A DNA stretch of 27,921 nt from JAGTVG01 sp964389805 (lineage in GTDB: Bacteria; Bacteroidota; Bacteroidia; Cytophagales; Cyclobacteriaceae). The notes beneath the pieces are model-generated. The model worked only from the letters and a program-made list of their open reading frames with translations, had not been told where the DNA came from and ran no database searches. The stretch spans positions 1 to 27,921 of the forward strand of contig CAYMFU010000264.1 of NCBI GenBank assembly GCA_964389805.1, given 5' to 3'. A program made the translations under genes and the position numbers. Positions 8,391 to 16,837 of this stretch are shown piece by piece; position 1 is the first letter of the stretch, and each line of letters begins with the position of its first letter.

Positions 8391-9605
8391 TCATACAAGA
8401 AGAATAATTCTAAAGGTTGTCCCATGTCCGGGCTCAGTATGTCTAATGAATATCTTACCTTTATGGTAATTCTCAATGATCCTTTTAACCAGCGTAAGAC
8501 CAAGCCCCCATCCTCTTGATTTTGTTGTGTATCCAGGATTAAATATTTGTCTTATTCTTGATTTAGGAATCCCTTTTCCGGAATCTTTAACATCAATCGT
8601 TACATTGCCGTCTGGTGCCTTTTTAATGATAATGTCAATAGTCCCCACTCCACCCATAGCATCCACGGCATTTTTACAAAGATTTTCTATGACCCAGTCG
8701 AAAAGAGGTTTGTTTATTTTTGCGCGGATATCATTGGGGAGGGAAGTAATATTAAAGGTCACCTTTGTGGATAGCCTGTGCTGGATATAATTAATAGTAT
8801 GCCGGACAGCCGCATGAATATCTTCATAATTTAAAAGTGGTGTAGAACCAATATTAGAAAATCTGGATGTAATCATTTCAAGCCGGGCAATGTCCTTCTC
8901 AAACTCCAGCATCAGATTATCATCCTGGAATTTCCTCTCGGATTTAAAATATTCATTCCACGCCATCAATGATGATATTGGTGTTCCTAACTGGTGGGCT
9001 GTTTCTTTTGCAAGTCCCACCCAAATCCTGTTTTGTTCTGCTGTTTTGGAATAATTAAAGACCAGGTAGGTTAATATACCGAAGATCGAAATAATGGATA
9101 ACTGTATATATGGGTAATACCTTAATTGATATAATAGTTTTGAATTTTTATAATAAACCAGGTTGTAGCCAAATATTTCATTGTTCTCATTTCTGAAATT
9201 GATTTTTATCGGTTCATGCTCATCTTTCATAATAGCAAGCTCCTCTTCAATCTTTTTCTCGAACTGTTCACCAGAGAGGTTTTCATCAAATATCAGGTTT
9301 CTATGTTCAATTAGCTCTCCTGTTCCGCTGATTAAAATCACTGGAATTGAATTATTGGGTAATATTATTTCTTCGAAAATAAATCCGAGGTTCTGGTTGT
9401 CCTGCTGGTTAGCTGTATATTCAAGGGTTTTAGCATATAATGTGATTTGTCTTTCTTCCCTTTCTTTAAGTTGGGAAACAAGGATATCTGTATAATAAAT
9501 GGATGCAATACCTATTAGTATGGCGGTGATGATTATAATCCACTTGTATTTTGATTTGTTGGTATACAAATCACTTTTGGTATTAAAAACAGTATTTTCA
9601 CTCAT
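8391..9605 (-). CDS. Membrane sensor histidine kinase (orphan)
   Basis: A 404-residue kinase. Transmembrane helices lie at about 22-43 and 167-185, framing an extracytoplasmic sensor domain of about 120 residues without a family I recognise. The dimerisation/phosphoacceptor segment carries KETAHQLGTPISSL, with the phosphorylated His at 204. The ATPase domain has the N box (ENLCKNAVDAM, N312), G1 (DSGKGIP, from 341), F box (FNPGYTTK) and G2 (GWGLGLTLVK). There is no HAMP domain. No response regulator is adjacent. It starts 52 bases downstream of the ABC permease on the same strand, so it could be cotranscribed with the exporter. The signal is unknown. HQLGTP in place of the usual HELRTP is common in Bacteroidota kinases of this shape. 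Confidence 0.9.
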   Translation of the reverse strand: MSENTVFNTKSDLYTNKSKYKWIIIITAILIGIASIYYTDILVSQLKEREERQITLYAKTLEYTANQQDNQNLGFIFEEIILPNNSIPVILISGTGELIEHRNLIFDENLSGEQFEKKIEEELAIMKDEHEPIKINFRNENNEIFGYNLVYYKNSKLLYQLRYYPYIQLSIISIFGILTYLVFNYSKTAEQNRIWVGLAKETAHQLGTPISSLMAWNEYFKSERKFQDDNLMLEFEKDIARLEMITSRFSNIGSTPLLNYEDIHAAVRHTINYIQHRLSTKVTFNITSLPNDIRAKINKPLFDWVIENLCKNAVDAMGGVGTIDIIIKKAPDGNVTIDVKDSGKGIPKSRIRQIFNPGYTTKSRGWGLGLTLVKRIIENYHKGKIFIRHTEPGHGTTFRIILLV

Positions 9606-9657
9606 TATAATTGAACTGAGGTATTAATCAGCATAATAGTAGCGTAAGTTTGCCACA

Positions 9658-10959
9658 CTAATTTTTCATAAACAACCATTTTCCCAGAATTCGATAGTTT
9701 ACTTTAGAACCATGCATGAGAATGCCAATCCTATAGATCCTGCTCGCCACCCAGGTGGTAAATATGAATCCGGCAATCAGAAAGGTTAATGATAGAGCAA
9801 TTTCCCAATAGGGTACACCAAAAGGTATCCTCATCATCATTATAACAGGCGAAAACAAGGGTATCATGGATAACCAGAATGCCAGATTTCCGTCAGGCTC
9901 CCTCAATATGGCTGTTAACACGATAAGAGAAAATATTAGAGGTATGGTAACGGGAAGCTGGAATTGTTGGGCATCTGCATCGTTATCCACTGCTGATCCT
10001 ATTGCGGCAAATAATGAACCATATAATAAATATGCTCCGATGAAGTATACAAAGAAGGCAAATGCCAACAAGCTAAAATCAATTGATTCTAATGAATTGA
10101 ACATTTCAGCTACAAATTCATTACCTTGATCTTCCTGAATAATTTCTGACTGTTCAGTCTGTACCGGCAAACTTTCTTTTCTGTCAATATTAAAATAAGA
10201 ACTAATACCAGTTGTTATCATTACGCTTAGAACGAGCCAGATTACATACTGGGTTAAACCAACTGCCCCGACTCCAAGAATTTTTCCCATCATAAGATGA
10301 AAAGGCTTTACAGAGGATACGATAACTTCAACAATCCGGCTTGATTTCTCTTCAATTACACCTCGTAAAATTTGAATTCCGTAAACAAATATGAAAAAGT
10401 AAATCATCAATGCCGAGATATAACCTATAATGGTAGCCACCCCAGCGCTTCCGGCCTTCTCCCCTGATTCTGTCATATTGATCATATCTATATCAATGTC
10501 AGCCTTAAGACTGTCTAATGTCGCCTGATCAATTGAAGACCTTTCCAGTTTGATGTCTTCCACCACTGATTTCATAGCCCACTCAAGATCCTGAATAACC
10601 TCTATACTTGGATTCTTCCCTGAAAAAAACGTAATACCTTCAGGCTTATCAAGATTAATCCTGGGAATGTAAAGCAAGCCATAATTTTCATTGCTTAATA
10701 TTTCTGTCTTGGCAGCAACCAGGTCTGCCTGAATATATACAAACTTAAGAGAGGAGGATTCAGAGAATTTATCCTTGAAAAAACCTGAGTCATCCAGAAT
10801 TTCTATGGTTTTTTGATCTGTATCCCTGGTAGACAACCAGATTGGCACAATCCACAAACTTGCAATAAGCAAAGGTCCCACAATAGACATGATCAGGAAA
10901 GACTTTTTCCTGACCCTGGTAAGGTATTCCCTTTGTATGATCAGAAAAATATTATGCAT
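9658..10959 (-). CDS. ABC-2 type exporter permease (NatB-like)
   Basis: A 433-residue membrane protein. It begins with a short cytoplasmic helix and the basic patch RVRKKS, then helix 1 (about 21-43), a large extracytoplasmic loop (about 45-175), and at least five more hydrophobic helices from residue 176 on, with the conserved cytoplasmic stretch GVIEEKSSRIVEV (200-212) typical of the NatB/YhaP ABC-2 family. Its ATG lies inside the 3' end of the ATPase gene (8-base overlap), so the two are translationally coupled and form one exporter. NatAB of Bacillus exports Na+; for the Bacteroidota relatives the substrate is not known, and drugs or peptides are also possible. Confidence 0.85.
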   Translation of the reverse strand: MHNIFLIIQREYLTRVRKKSFLIMSIVGPLLIASLWIVPIWLSTRDTDQKTIEILDDSGFFKDKFSESSSLKFVYIQADLVAAKTEILSNENYGLLYIPRINLDKPEGITFFSGKNPSIEVIQDLEWAMKSVVEDIKLERSSIDQATLDSLKADIDIDMINMTESGEKAGSAGVATIIGYISALMIYFFIFVYGIQILRGVIEEKSSRIVEVIVSSVKPFHLMMGKILGVGAVGLTQYVIWLVLSVMITTGISSYFNIDRKESLPVQTEQSEIIQEDQGNEFVAEMFNSLESIDFSLLAFAFFVYFIGAYLLYGSLFAAIGSAVDNDADAQQFQLPVTIPLIFSLIVLTAILREPDGNLAFWLSMIPLFSPVIMMMRIPFGVPYWEIALSLTFLIAGFIFTTWVASRIYRIGILMHGSKVNYRILGKWLFMKN

Positions 10960-11866
10960 TTATTCCTTCGTTTACTTTACTTATAAAAATATCATTCATT
11001 GTTGGAATTTTTTCCTGAAATGAGTGTACTTCAACTTCACTTATCAGGAGTGACAGCAGATCGTTTGGAGACAGTTCATTAGTGATTTTAATTGTTGAGC
11101 GAATATATCCTTCATCCGTTTCTGTTTGATCAGTGATCTGAAAGTGCTCATTTGTATTTCTATATTCTCCAGTATAATCCACTATAAATGTATTGGTTCT
11201 GTGTTTCTGTTTTATGTCATGTTTGGAACCATCGAGTATGACATTTGATTTATTTATCAATGCAATATGATCGCATAGCTCTTCAACCGATTCCATTCTA
11301 TGAGTGGAGAAAATGATCGTGGCTCCATTCTTTTTTAACTCCAGGATCTCATCCTTTATGATATTTACATTTATAGGATCGAATCCTGAAAATGGTTCAT
11401 CAAGAATTATCAGGCTGGGGTCATGAATTATCGTTGCGATAAACTGAATTTTTTGCTGCATTCCTTTTGACAGGTCTTCGATCTTTTTTTCAGACCAATC
11501 TACGATCTGAAATTTTTTGAACCAGTATTTGATCTTTGACAGGGCCTCATTACGTGATAATCCTTTCAACCTTGCCAGATAAATCAGGTGTTCACCTACC
11601 TTCATTTTTTTATAGAGGCCTCTTTCTTCAGGTAGATATCCCATTTTTCTCACGTCCTCAGCATTTATTTCTCTACCATCAAAATGAACTTTTCCAGTAT
11701 CGGCAAAAATAATCTGGGTAATTATTCTGATCAACGTGGTTTTACCTGCTCCATTAGGCCCAAGTAAGCCAAAAATAGATTGTTTGGGGACTTCTATATT
11801 GATGTCCTTCAAAGCCCAAAAATCCCCATAACTTTTTGAAATGTTATTCGTGTAAAGGATATTCAA
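10952..11866 (-). CDS. ABC transporter ATP-binding protein (NatA-like, DUF4162 tail)
   Basis: A 304-residue ATPase. Walker A GPNGAGKT (36-43), Q-loop region (TQI), signature LSKGMQQK (132-139), Walker B LIILDEP (152-158) and switch His in STHRMES (H189) are all intact. The extra 80 residues at the end fit the DUF4162 domain common in this subgroup. The start is TTG at 11866: no ATG exists before the Walker A motif, and MNILYTNNISKSYGD from this TTG aligns well with family N-termini. An exact -7 element lies 27 bases upstream. It partners the overlapping permease gene. Confidence 0.92.
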   Translation of the reverse strand: MNILYTNNISKSYGDFWALKDINIEVPKQSIFGLLGPNGAGKTTLIRIITQIIFADTGKVHFDGREINAEDVRKMGYLPEERGLYKKMKVGEHLIYLARLKGLSRNEALSKIKYWFKKFQIVDWSEKKIEDLSKGMQQKIQFIATIIHDPSLIILDEPFSGFDPINVNIIKDEILELKKNGATIIFSTHRMESVEELCDHIALINKSNVILDGSKHDIKQKHRTNTFIVDYTGEYRNTNEHFQITDQTETDEGYIRSTIKITNELSPNDLLSLLISEVEVHSFQEKIPTMNDIFISKVNEGINA

Positions 11867-11892
11867 TATGCTAAAAATTGGAGATGACTAAA

Positions 11893-11900
11893 CAAATTTA
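11893..11900 (-). promoter_or_regulatory. -7 promoter element for the ABC exporter operon
   Basis: The minus strand reads TAAATTTG, an exact TAnnTTTG match, placing the transcript start about 20 bases before the TTG start codon. A T-rich run, not a clear TTG, occupies the -33 position. Confidence 0.45.
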
Positions 11901-11939
11901 ATTGTAAAGCATAAATATATGAAAAAACAGTAACTGAGT

Positions 11940-12830
11940 TTACTTATATTCAACAAATTTGATCTGTCCAACAACAACATCCAGATTAAAGGATAAGATA
12001 TTAGGGGCATTTTCATGATATCCCTGACTCACATACACATGCTTTTCCTGTTTTTTATACCCTTTTGGTATTTTCACATTGCACAGTGGAGAATTTTGAA
12101 TGTTAATAATAACAGGGAATTTTTCATCATCAGGAAGACCAATTATCAGATTTCCGGCTCCAACACTTGCATAAACATCACTGGGTTCGCTGAGCGGCCT
12201 GGAATAATCTACAAGCAAGGCCCCAAATCCAACATCGGCAATTACTGTTCTGGCTCTTGAATGGTTCATTTTGTTTATGGTTAAAGAACCCAGATCAACC
12301 TTAACAAGGAAGCTGTCCATCTCGACCAAGTTGGATTTATTTTCCATGTATTCTACATTGACCTCTGCGCTTCCAGATGTAATATCCAATCTCTCGATAG
12401 GAAGATCTGATAAGTCGACTTTCGCATCGCCTACTGCATAATTCAAGGAAAGTCGCATTGTCTTTTCGTTTGATAAATATAAGTCCCAGTGATTTTCTGA
12501 TTCTGTTGAAGGACTAAAAAAACTCTTTGCTATACTGGGTTCTTCATCATTATCGTTGTTGTCGAGGTCGATTATCAGATTTTGAATTCGATCAAGAATT
12601 TCAGTTTCAGAATAAATATTGGGGTTTGCGTTGTTATCATAACCAAAAACATTAACCAGGTGCGGATTTACAGTGGGTTTGATACAACATGAATTGGATG
12701 TAGCTGTTAGAACAATATTAACTTTGTCGAAATTCTGGTTGTTTTCAAGGGTGTAATACTTCTTGACTTGACCTACTAAACTTGAAAAAGTTATAAAATT
12801 AACCAGAAACAACAAAATCACCCTCAACAT
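11940..12830 (-). CDS. Secreted protein with DUF4097/toast-rack-like beta-solenoid
   Basis: A 296-residue protein with a signal peptide (MLRVILLFLVNFITFSSLVG, cut near residue 20). The first half has a CC pair (SNSCCIKP) and an acidic stretch (DLDNNDNDEE). The second half has repeated short strands ending in small residues: LSLNYAVGDAKVDLSDLP, LDITSGSAEVNVEY, VKVDLGSLTINKM, VIADVGFGALLVDY and YASVGAGNLIIGLPDD. This ladder, with Gly-Ser-Ala turns, resembles the toast-rack beta-solenoids (DUF4097, DUF2154, LiaF-like) used as adhesins or stress sensors at the envelope. There is no lipobox, so it is probably periplasmic or exported. It has 73 bases of separation from the ABC exporter gene downstream and lies 83 bases downstream of dnaJ. 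Function unknown. Confidence 0.65.
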   Translation of the reverse strand: MLRVILLFLVNFITFSSLVGQVKKYYTLENNQNFDKVNIVLTATSNSCCIKPTVNPHLVNVFGYDNNANPNIYSETEILDRIQNLIIDLDNNDNDEEPSIAKSFFSPSTESENHWDLYLSNEKTMRLSLNYAVGDAKVDLSDLPIERLDITSGSAEVNVEYMENKSNLVEMDSFLVKVDLGSLTINKMNHSRARTVIADVGFGALLVDYSRPLSEPSDVYASVGAGNLIIGLPDDEKFPVIINIQNSPLCNVKIPKGYKKQEKHVYVSQGYHENAPNILSFNLDVVVGQIKFVEYK

Positions 12831-12913
12831 ACGCTCACATACGTTAAAAATCCCATTAAGGTTTCAACAAATAAAAATCCACACCTGCTGCACCAGCTAT
12901 AATCCTGGTTTTA

Positions 12914-14023
12914 TTAAAAGAATTCTTTCATTCTTTCAAAAAATCCTTTTTCATTTTTTCCTGGAGCTGGTTTAAAGTTTTTAGATTCCCTCAGCGATTC
13001 TAATATCTTTTTTTCTTCACTGTTGAGGACTTTGGGAGTCCAAACATTAACGTATATCAATTGATCTCCTCTTCCAAATCCATCAATATCTTTAATGCCT
13101 TTTCCCCTTAATCTTAATATTTTTCCACTTTGTGTTCCTGGTTCCACTTTAATTATTACTTTTCCGTCAAGCGTAGTTACTTCATGGGAAGATCCGAGAG
13201 CTGCGTCAATAAAGCTTACATGCAGGTCATAGATTACATTATTACCATCTCTTTTTAGCAGATCATTATCTATTTCTTCTATAATGATCAACAGATCCCC
13301 CGGATGGCCACCTCCTGGGCCCATATTTCCCTTTCCTGACATTGATAATTGCATCCCATCAGCTACCCCGGCAGGAATCCGGATCGATATAACTTCTTCT
13401 TTTTGGGACAAACCCGTATTATCAACTCCAGCGGGTTTTTTATCAATGGTTTTGCCACTTCCATGACAGCTGTGACAAGTACTTGATGAGACCATTTGTC
13501 CCAGCATGGTATTTACTACTTTTCTTATTTGCCCTGTTCCATTACAAGTCGGACAATTCTTAAAGGAAACACCGTCGGCGAGAATATGTCTTTTAACTTT
13601 GATCTTCTTTTCGACGCCGTTGGCAATCTCTTCAAGTGTCAGCTTTAATTTAATCCTTAGATTGGTACCTCTTCTACCTTGTCCACGCATACCTCCTCCT
13701 CCACCAAAAAAGCTTTCGAAAGCAGAGCCTCCAAAAATATCTCCAAACTGAGAGAAAATATCTTCCATTGACATTCCACCGCCTGAAAATCCTCCTCCTC
13801 GCATTCCGGAGTGACCGAATCGGTCGTATTGCGCCCTTTTTTCCGGATTGCTTAAAACTTCATAAGCCTCTGCTGCTTCTTTAAAATGTTCTTCAGCATC
13901 TTTATCTCCAGGATTTTTATCAGGGTGATATTTAATTGCAATCTTCCTGTATAATTTTTTAATCTCATCCTGCGAAGCATTTTTATCAACTCCGAGTATT
14001 TCGTAATAGTCTCTTTTAGCCAT
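12914..14023 (-). CDS. dnaJ: Chaperone DnaJ (Hsp40) with a single zinc centre
   Basis: A 369-residue co-chaperone. The J domain (1-70) has the HPD tripeptide at 33-35 that triggers DnaK's ATPase. A Gly/Phe-rich linker follows (71-115). The zinc domain keeps only two of the usual four CxxCxGxG motifs: CPTCNGTG (157-164) and CHSCHGSG (183-190). By alignment with E. coli these are motifs 2 and 3, which make up zinc centre II; motifs 1 and 4 (centre I) are missing. The substrate-binding beta domains (IRIPAGVADGMQ onward) and the C-terminal dimer region are present. It starts four bases after the grpE stop, so the two are cotranscribed. The pattern appears to be lineage-wide in Bacteroidota from memory, not a local defect. 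Confidence 0.95.
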   Translation of the reverse strand: MAKRDYYEILGVDKNASQDEIKKLYRKIAIKYHPDKNPGDKDAEEHFKEAAEAYEVLSNPEKRAQYDRFGHSGMRGGGFSGGGMSMEDIFSQFGDIFGGSAFESFFGGGGGMRGQGRRGTNLRIKLKLTLEEIANGVEKKIKVKRHILADGVSFKNCPTCNGTGQIRKVVNTMLGQMVSSSTCHSCHGSGKTIDKKPAGVDNTGLSQKEEVISIRIPAGVADGMQLSMSGKGNMGPGGGHPGDLLIIIEEIDNDLLKRDGNNVIYDLHVSFIDAALGSSHEVTTLDGKVIIKVEPGTQSGKILRLRGKGIKDIDGFGRGDQLIYVNVWTPKVLNSEEKKILESLRESKNFKPAPGKNEKGFFERMKEFF

Positions 14024-14027
14024 GTGT

Positions 14028-14600
14028 TTATGCCCCGGTTACGACTTTTGCAAATCTGATTACTTTATCATTCAGGAAATATCCGTTTTCGATCGTATCA
14101 ATTATTTTACCTTTGAATTTCTTTTCCGGTGCCGGGATATGTGATATTGCATCATGCAGCTCAGAATTAAAGTCATCGCCCGGATTCGTTTCCATTCCTT
14201 TTAATCCCTTCTTTTCTGTAACATTTTTAAGTTTATTGAATATCAACATTACACCTTCCTGTAAATTATCTATATCACCATTGTCAGAATCGAAAGATTT
14301 TATACCTCTTTCAAAATCATCGATTACCGGCAGCAACTCAATCATAAGGTCTTCGTTCGCAGTACTTACCAGATCCAGTTTCTCTTTGGCCGTCCTTCGA
14401 CGAAAATTGTCAAATTCAGAGTACATTCTCAAATACTTATCTTTGATCTCTGAAAGTTCAGCCTTTACTTTAGTGAGTTCTTTATCCTTTCCCCGGCTTC
14501 TAGAACTGGTTCTGCTTGAAGTTTTTTTATCGGTTTTTTTATTCGATTCTTTTTGATCTATTACCTCTTTTTGTTCTTCTGTCTTTTTTTCAGTCGTCAT
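14028..14600 (-). CDS. grpE: Nucleotide exchange factor GrpE
   Basis: A 190-residue protein. The N-terminal 50 residues are strongly charged and low in complexity (Lys, Glu, Asp, Ser, Thr), and a long coiled coil runs at about 45-95, including KYLRMYSEFDNFRRRTAKEK, the conserved dimer-helix signature. The C-terminal beta domain ends with KVIRFAKVVTGA, matching the family's VRPAxVxV region. GrpE drives ADP release from DnaK. It is the first gene of a grpE-dnaJ operon; dnaK is not in the window. Upstream lies a 16-base inverted repeat (14626-14641) that could be an operator. Confidence 0.95.
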   Translation of the reverse strand: MTTEKKTEEQKEVIDQKESNKKTDKKTSSRTSSRSRGKDKELTKVKAELSEIKDKYLRMYSEFDNFRRRTAKEKLDLVSTANEDLMIELLPVIDDFERGIKSFDSDNGDIDNLQEGVMLIFNKLKNVTEKKGLKGMETNPGDDFNSELHDAISHIPAPEKKFKGKIIDTIENGYFLNDKVIRFAKVVTGA

Positions 14601-14625
14601 TTCTTTTTAGCTGTTTTTTGACATA

Positions 14626-14641
14626 GTTTACCTGTGTAAAC
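14626..14641. promoter_or_regulatory. Inverted repeat upstream of grpE, possible operator
   Basis: GTTTAC-CTGT-GTAAAC is a perfect six-base inverted repeat, flanked by ACAT (14621-14624) and ATGT (14642-14645) that extend the symmetry with one extra base in the left arm. It is 26 bases before the grpE ATG. It does not match the HrcA CIRCE sequence. It could be a repressor site in the grpE-dnaJ promoter or a 5' UTR hairpin. Confidence 0.45.
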
Positions 14642-14683
14642 ATGTAATTCTGTATTTATCAACTATTAAGCCAATTAATTTTA

Positions 14684-14699
14684 TATGACATTATGACAT
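14684..14699. repeat. Tandem 8-base repeat TATGACAT x2
   Basis: Two adjacent perfect copies of TATGACAT lie between the obg stop and grpE. A third partial copy, TGACATA, is at 14619-14625 beside the inverted repeat. Confidence 0.6.
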
Positions 14700-14702
14700 A
14701 AC

Positions 14703-15692
14703 TCAATTATTCAATTTTTGCCATAATACATCTTTGAGTTCTGATAAACCTTCCACTTTTACAGATGAGATTAAAAAAGACTGAATATCATTTGGGATTT
14801 CTTTTTGTATTTCTTCTTTAAGTTCTTCATCCAGAAGGTCACATTTAGTAATGGCCAATAACCTGCTTTTATCTAAAAGTTCAGGATTGTATTTTTTAAG
14901 TTCATTAAGCAGGATATTATATTCCTTTGATATATCATTGGTGTCGGCGGGTATCATAAGTAACAAAACAGCATTACGTTCGATATGTCTCAGAAATCTC
15001 GTTCCCAAGCCTTTCCCTTCCGCTGCACCTTCAATAATACCCGGTATATCCGCCATTATAAAAGATCTATAGTCTCTATAGGGTATTACACCCAGGTTAG
15101 GAACAAGGGTGGTAAACGGATAGTCGGCTATTTTTGGCTTAGCTGCAGATAATACTGATAGCAGTGTTGATTTTCCCGCATTAGGGAATCCTACCAATCC
15201 AACATCAGCCAGTACTTTTAATTCTAATATAACCGATTGTTCAACAGATGGTTTTCCCGGTTGGGCATACCTTGGACTTTGATTTGTTGCGGATTTGAAG
15301 TGATCATTACCTAATCCTCCTTTTCCACCCTGGGTTATGATAGACTCCTGTCCATCTTCAATGATTTCGGCAATAACATCATTGGAATCAGCATTTCGCG
15401 AAACTGTGCCCAAAGGGACTTCAAGAATTTCATCACGGCCATCAGCTCCCTGTTTGAGGTTTCCTGCACCATTTACCCCATTTCCGGCTATTATGTGTTT
15501 CCGGTACTTAAGGTGCAATAAAGTCCAAAGCTGTTTATTTCCCTTGATTATGACATGGCCACCACGTCCGCCATCTCCGCCATCTGGCCCACCCTTTGGG
15601 ACGAATTTTTCCCTCCTGAAATGGGCTGAGCCGGCTCCACCTGCTCCCGATTTCGTGTAAATCTTTACATAATCGATAAAGTTTGCTGACAT
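14703..15692 (-). CDS. obg: GTPase Obg/CgtA (ribosome assembly)
   Basis: A 329-residue protein. The Gly-rich Obg domain fills residues 1-158 (GAGGAGSAHFRREKF, KGGPDGGDGGRGGHV, GNGVNGAGN). The G domain follows with G1 GFPNAGKST (168-176), switch II/G3 DIPGIIEGA (215-223) and G4 TKCD (282-285). The C-terminal Obg extension seen in many Firmicutes is absent, so the length fits the shorter Bacteroidota and Proteobacteria forms. Obg binds the 50S subunit precursor and links ppGpp level to ribosome maturation. It starts six bases after the adk stop, placing it last in the hpt-adk-obg operon. Confidence 0.95.
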   Translation of the reverse strand: MSANFIDYVKIYTKSGAGGAGSAHFRREKFVPKGGPDGGDGGRGGHVIIKGNKQLWTLLHLKYRKHIIAGNGVNGAGNLKQGADGRDEILEVPLGTVSRNADSNDVIAEIIEDGQESIITQGGKGGLGNDHFKSATNQSPRYAQPGKPSVEQSVILELKVLADVGLVGFPNAGKSTLLSVLSAAKPKIADYPFTTLVPNLGVIPYRDYRSFIMADIPGIIEGAAEGKGLGTRFLRHIERNAVLLLMIPADTNDISKEYNILLNELKKYNPELLDKSRLLAITKCDLLDEELKEEIQKEIPNDIQSFLISSVKVEGLSELKDVLWQKLNN

Positions 15693-15698
15693 ATATTT

Positions 15699-16277
15699 CT
15701 AGTGTGGCAACCTTTCGATAACCTCTGAAATATCCGAGAAAATATTATCTACAGAACCCACACCTACGATAGTATTTAATTTTCCCTGTTCCTCGTAATA
15801 TGTGGCTACTGGAACGGTTTCCTTTTTATAGACATTAATCCTGTTATTCACTTTGTTAATATCCTGGTCATCCGCTCTCCCTGAGGATTTTCCCCTCAGC
15901 ATAATTCGGTTGATCAACTCAAACTCATCAACATCCAGTAAGATCATCCCTGATATTTCAGTTCCTTCCTTTTCAAGCAATTGATCCAATGCTTTCGCCT
16001 GTGTTACAGTTCTTGGAAATCCGTCAAAAATAAATCCGTTAGTACTGTTCTCTGTCTTGATTTTCAACTCTACCATTTTAATCACCACCTCATCGGGCAC
16101 TAGATTTCCTTCATCCATATATTTCTGTGCCAGTTTACCCAGTTCAGTTCCTTCGCCCAGGTGTTTCCTGAATAGATCACCTGTGGAAATATGTGTCAGG
16201 TTGAACTTTTCTATGATCATTTCGCTTTGGGTACCCTTACCCGCACCAGGAGGACCAAATAATACTAAATTATACAT
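15699..16277 (-). CDS. adk: Adenylate kinase
   Basis: A 192-residue enzyme, ATP + AMP = 2 ADP. The P-loop GPPGAGKGTQ is at 8-17, the AMP-binding region has STGDLFRK, and the core motif DGFPRTVTQA is present, followed by the LID arginines (RGKSSGRADD). The LID is short and has no zinc cysteines. Length fits the short bacterial form. It sits between hpt and obg with gaps of 12 and 6 bases, so it is in one operon; the pairing of adk with a purine salvage enzyme makes metabolic sense. Confidence 0.96.
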   Translation of the reverse strand: MYNLVLFGPPGAGKGTQSEMIIEKFNLTHISTGDLFRKHLGEGTELGKLAQKYMDEGNLVPDEVVIKMVELKIKTENSTNGFIFDGFPRTVTQAKALDQLLEKEGTEISGMILLDVDEFELINRIMLRGKSSGRADDQDINKVNNRINVYKKETVPVATYYEEQGKLNTIVGVGSVDNIFSDISEVIERLPH

Positions 16278-16289
16278 ACTTCTAAAAAA

Positions 16290-16814
16290 TTATTTATTAA
16301 TATAAACATCTTGCAGATTTCTCCCATAGCCTTCATAGTCCATTCCGTATCCAACAATAAAGTCATTTGGTATAGAAAAACCTACATACTTAATATCGAA
16401 ACCCTTATGAAAGGATTCGGGTTTTAAAAAAAGTGTTGCTATCTCTATAGAAGCTGACCCTAAATCTTCAAGGGCAGCTCTTACATGCTGCAAAGTTAAT
16501 CCACTGTCAATAATATCTTCTATTATTATTAAGTTTCTATTAAAAACATTGTCATTTAGCCCGATCAATTCCTTTACTTTTCCTGTACTGGCAACCTGGG
16601 AATATGATGAAAGTTTGATAAAAGAAATCTGAGAAGCCACATTAATTTCACGAAGGAGATCCGCAGCAAAGATGAAGGATCCATTCAATATAGATAGGAA
16701 TAAAGGATCTTTATCTTTATAGTCGTGGTTTATGGATTCTGCCATTTTTCTGACCTGTAGGAGAATCTCGCTCTTGTCAATATAAGGTTCGAATTCCAGA
16801 TCTAGGATCTTCAT
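16290..16814 (-). CDS. hpt: Hypoxanthine phosphoribosyltransferase
   Basis: A 174-residue type I phosphoribosyltransferase. The PRPP-binding motif is LIIIEDIIDSGLTL (two adjacent acidic residues followed by the Asp-Ser-Gly-Leu-Thr loop). An early loop LNGSFIFAADLLR binds pyrophosphate, and the C-terminal stretch IPNDFIVGYGMDYEGYGRN matches the purine-contacting part of the family. It salvages hypoxanthine, and probably guanine, to IMP or GMP using PRPP. First gene of hpt-adk-obg, with an exact -7 element 24 bases before the ATG, and divergent from upp. The choice between hypoxanthine and guanine preference cannot be made from sequence. Confidence 0.93.
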   Translation of the reverse strand: MKILDLEFEPYIDKSEILLQVRKMAESINHDYKDKDPLFLSILNGSFIFAADLLREINVASQISFIKLSSYSQVASTGKVKELIGLNDNVFNRNLIIIEDIIDSGLTLQHVRAALEDLGSASIEIATLFLKPESFHKGFDIKYVGFSIPNDFIVGYGMDYEGYGRNLQDVYINK

Positions 16815-16837
16815 GCATAGGTTCTTTTTAGGGAAAG

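Noticed and set aside
12880..12913. Hairpin ACCAG / CTGGT just after dnaJ as a terminator
   Set aside because: Only a five-base stem with an eight-base loop and no T run directly after it on the minus strand.
14113..14556. A 147-codon plus-strand frame opposite grpE
   Set aside because: Composition (Ser, Leu, Phe) mirrors the Lys/Glu-rich coding strand of grpE; no start signal or family resemblance.
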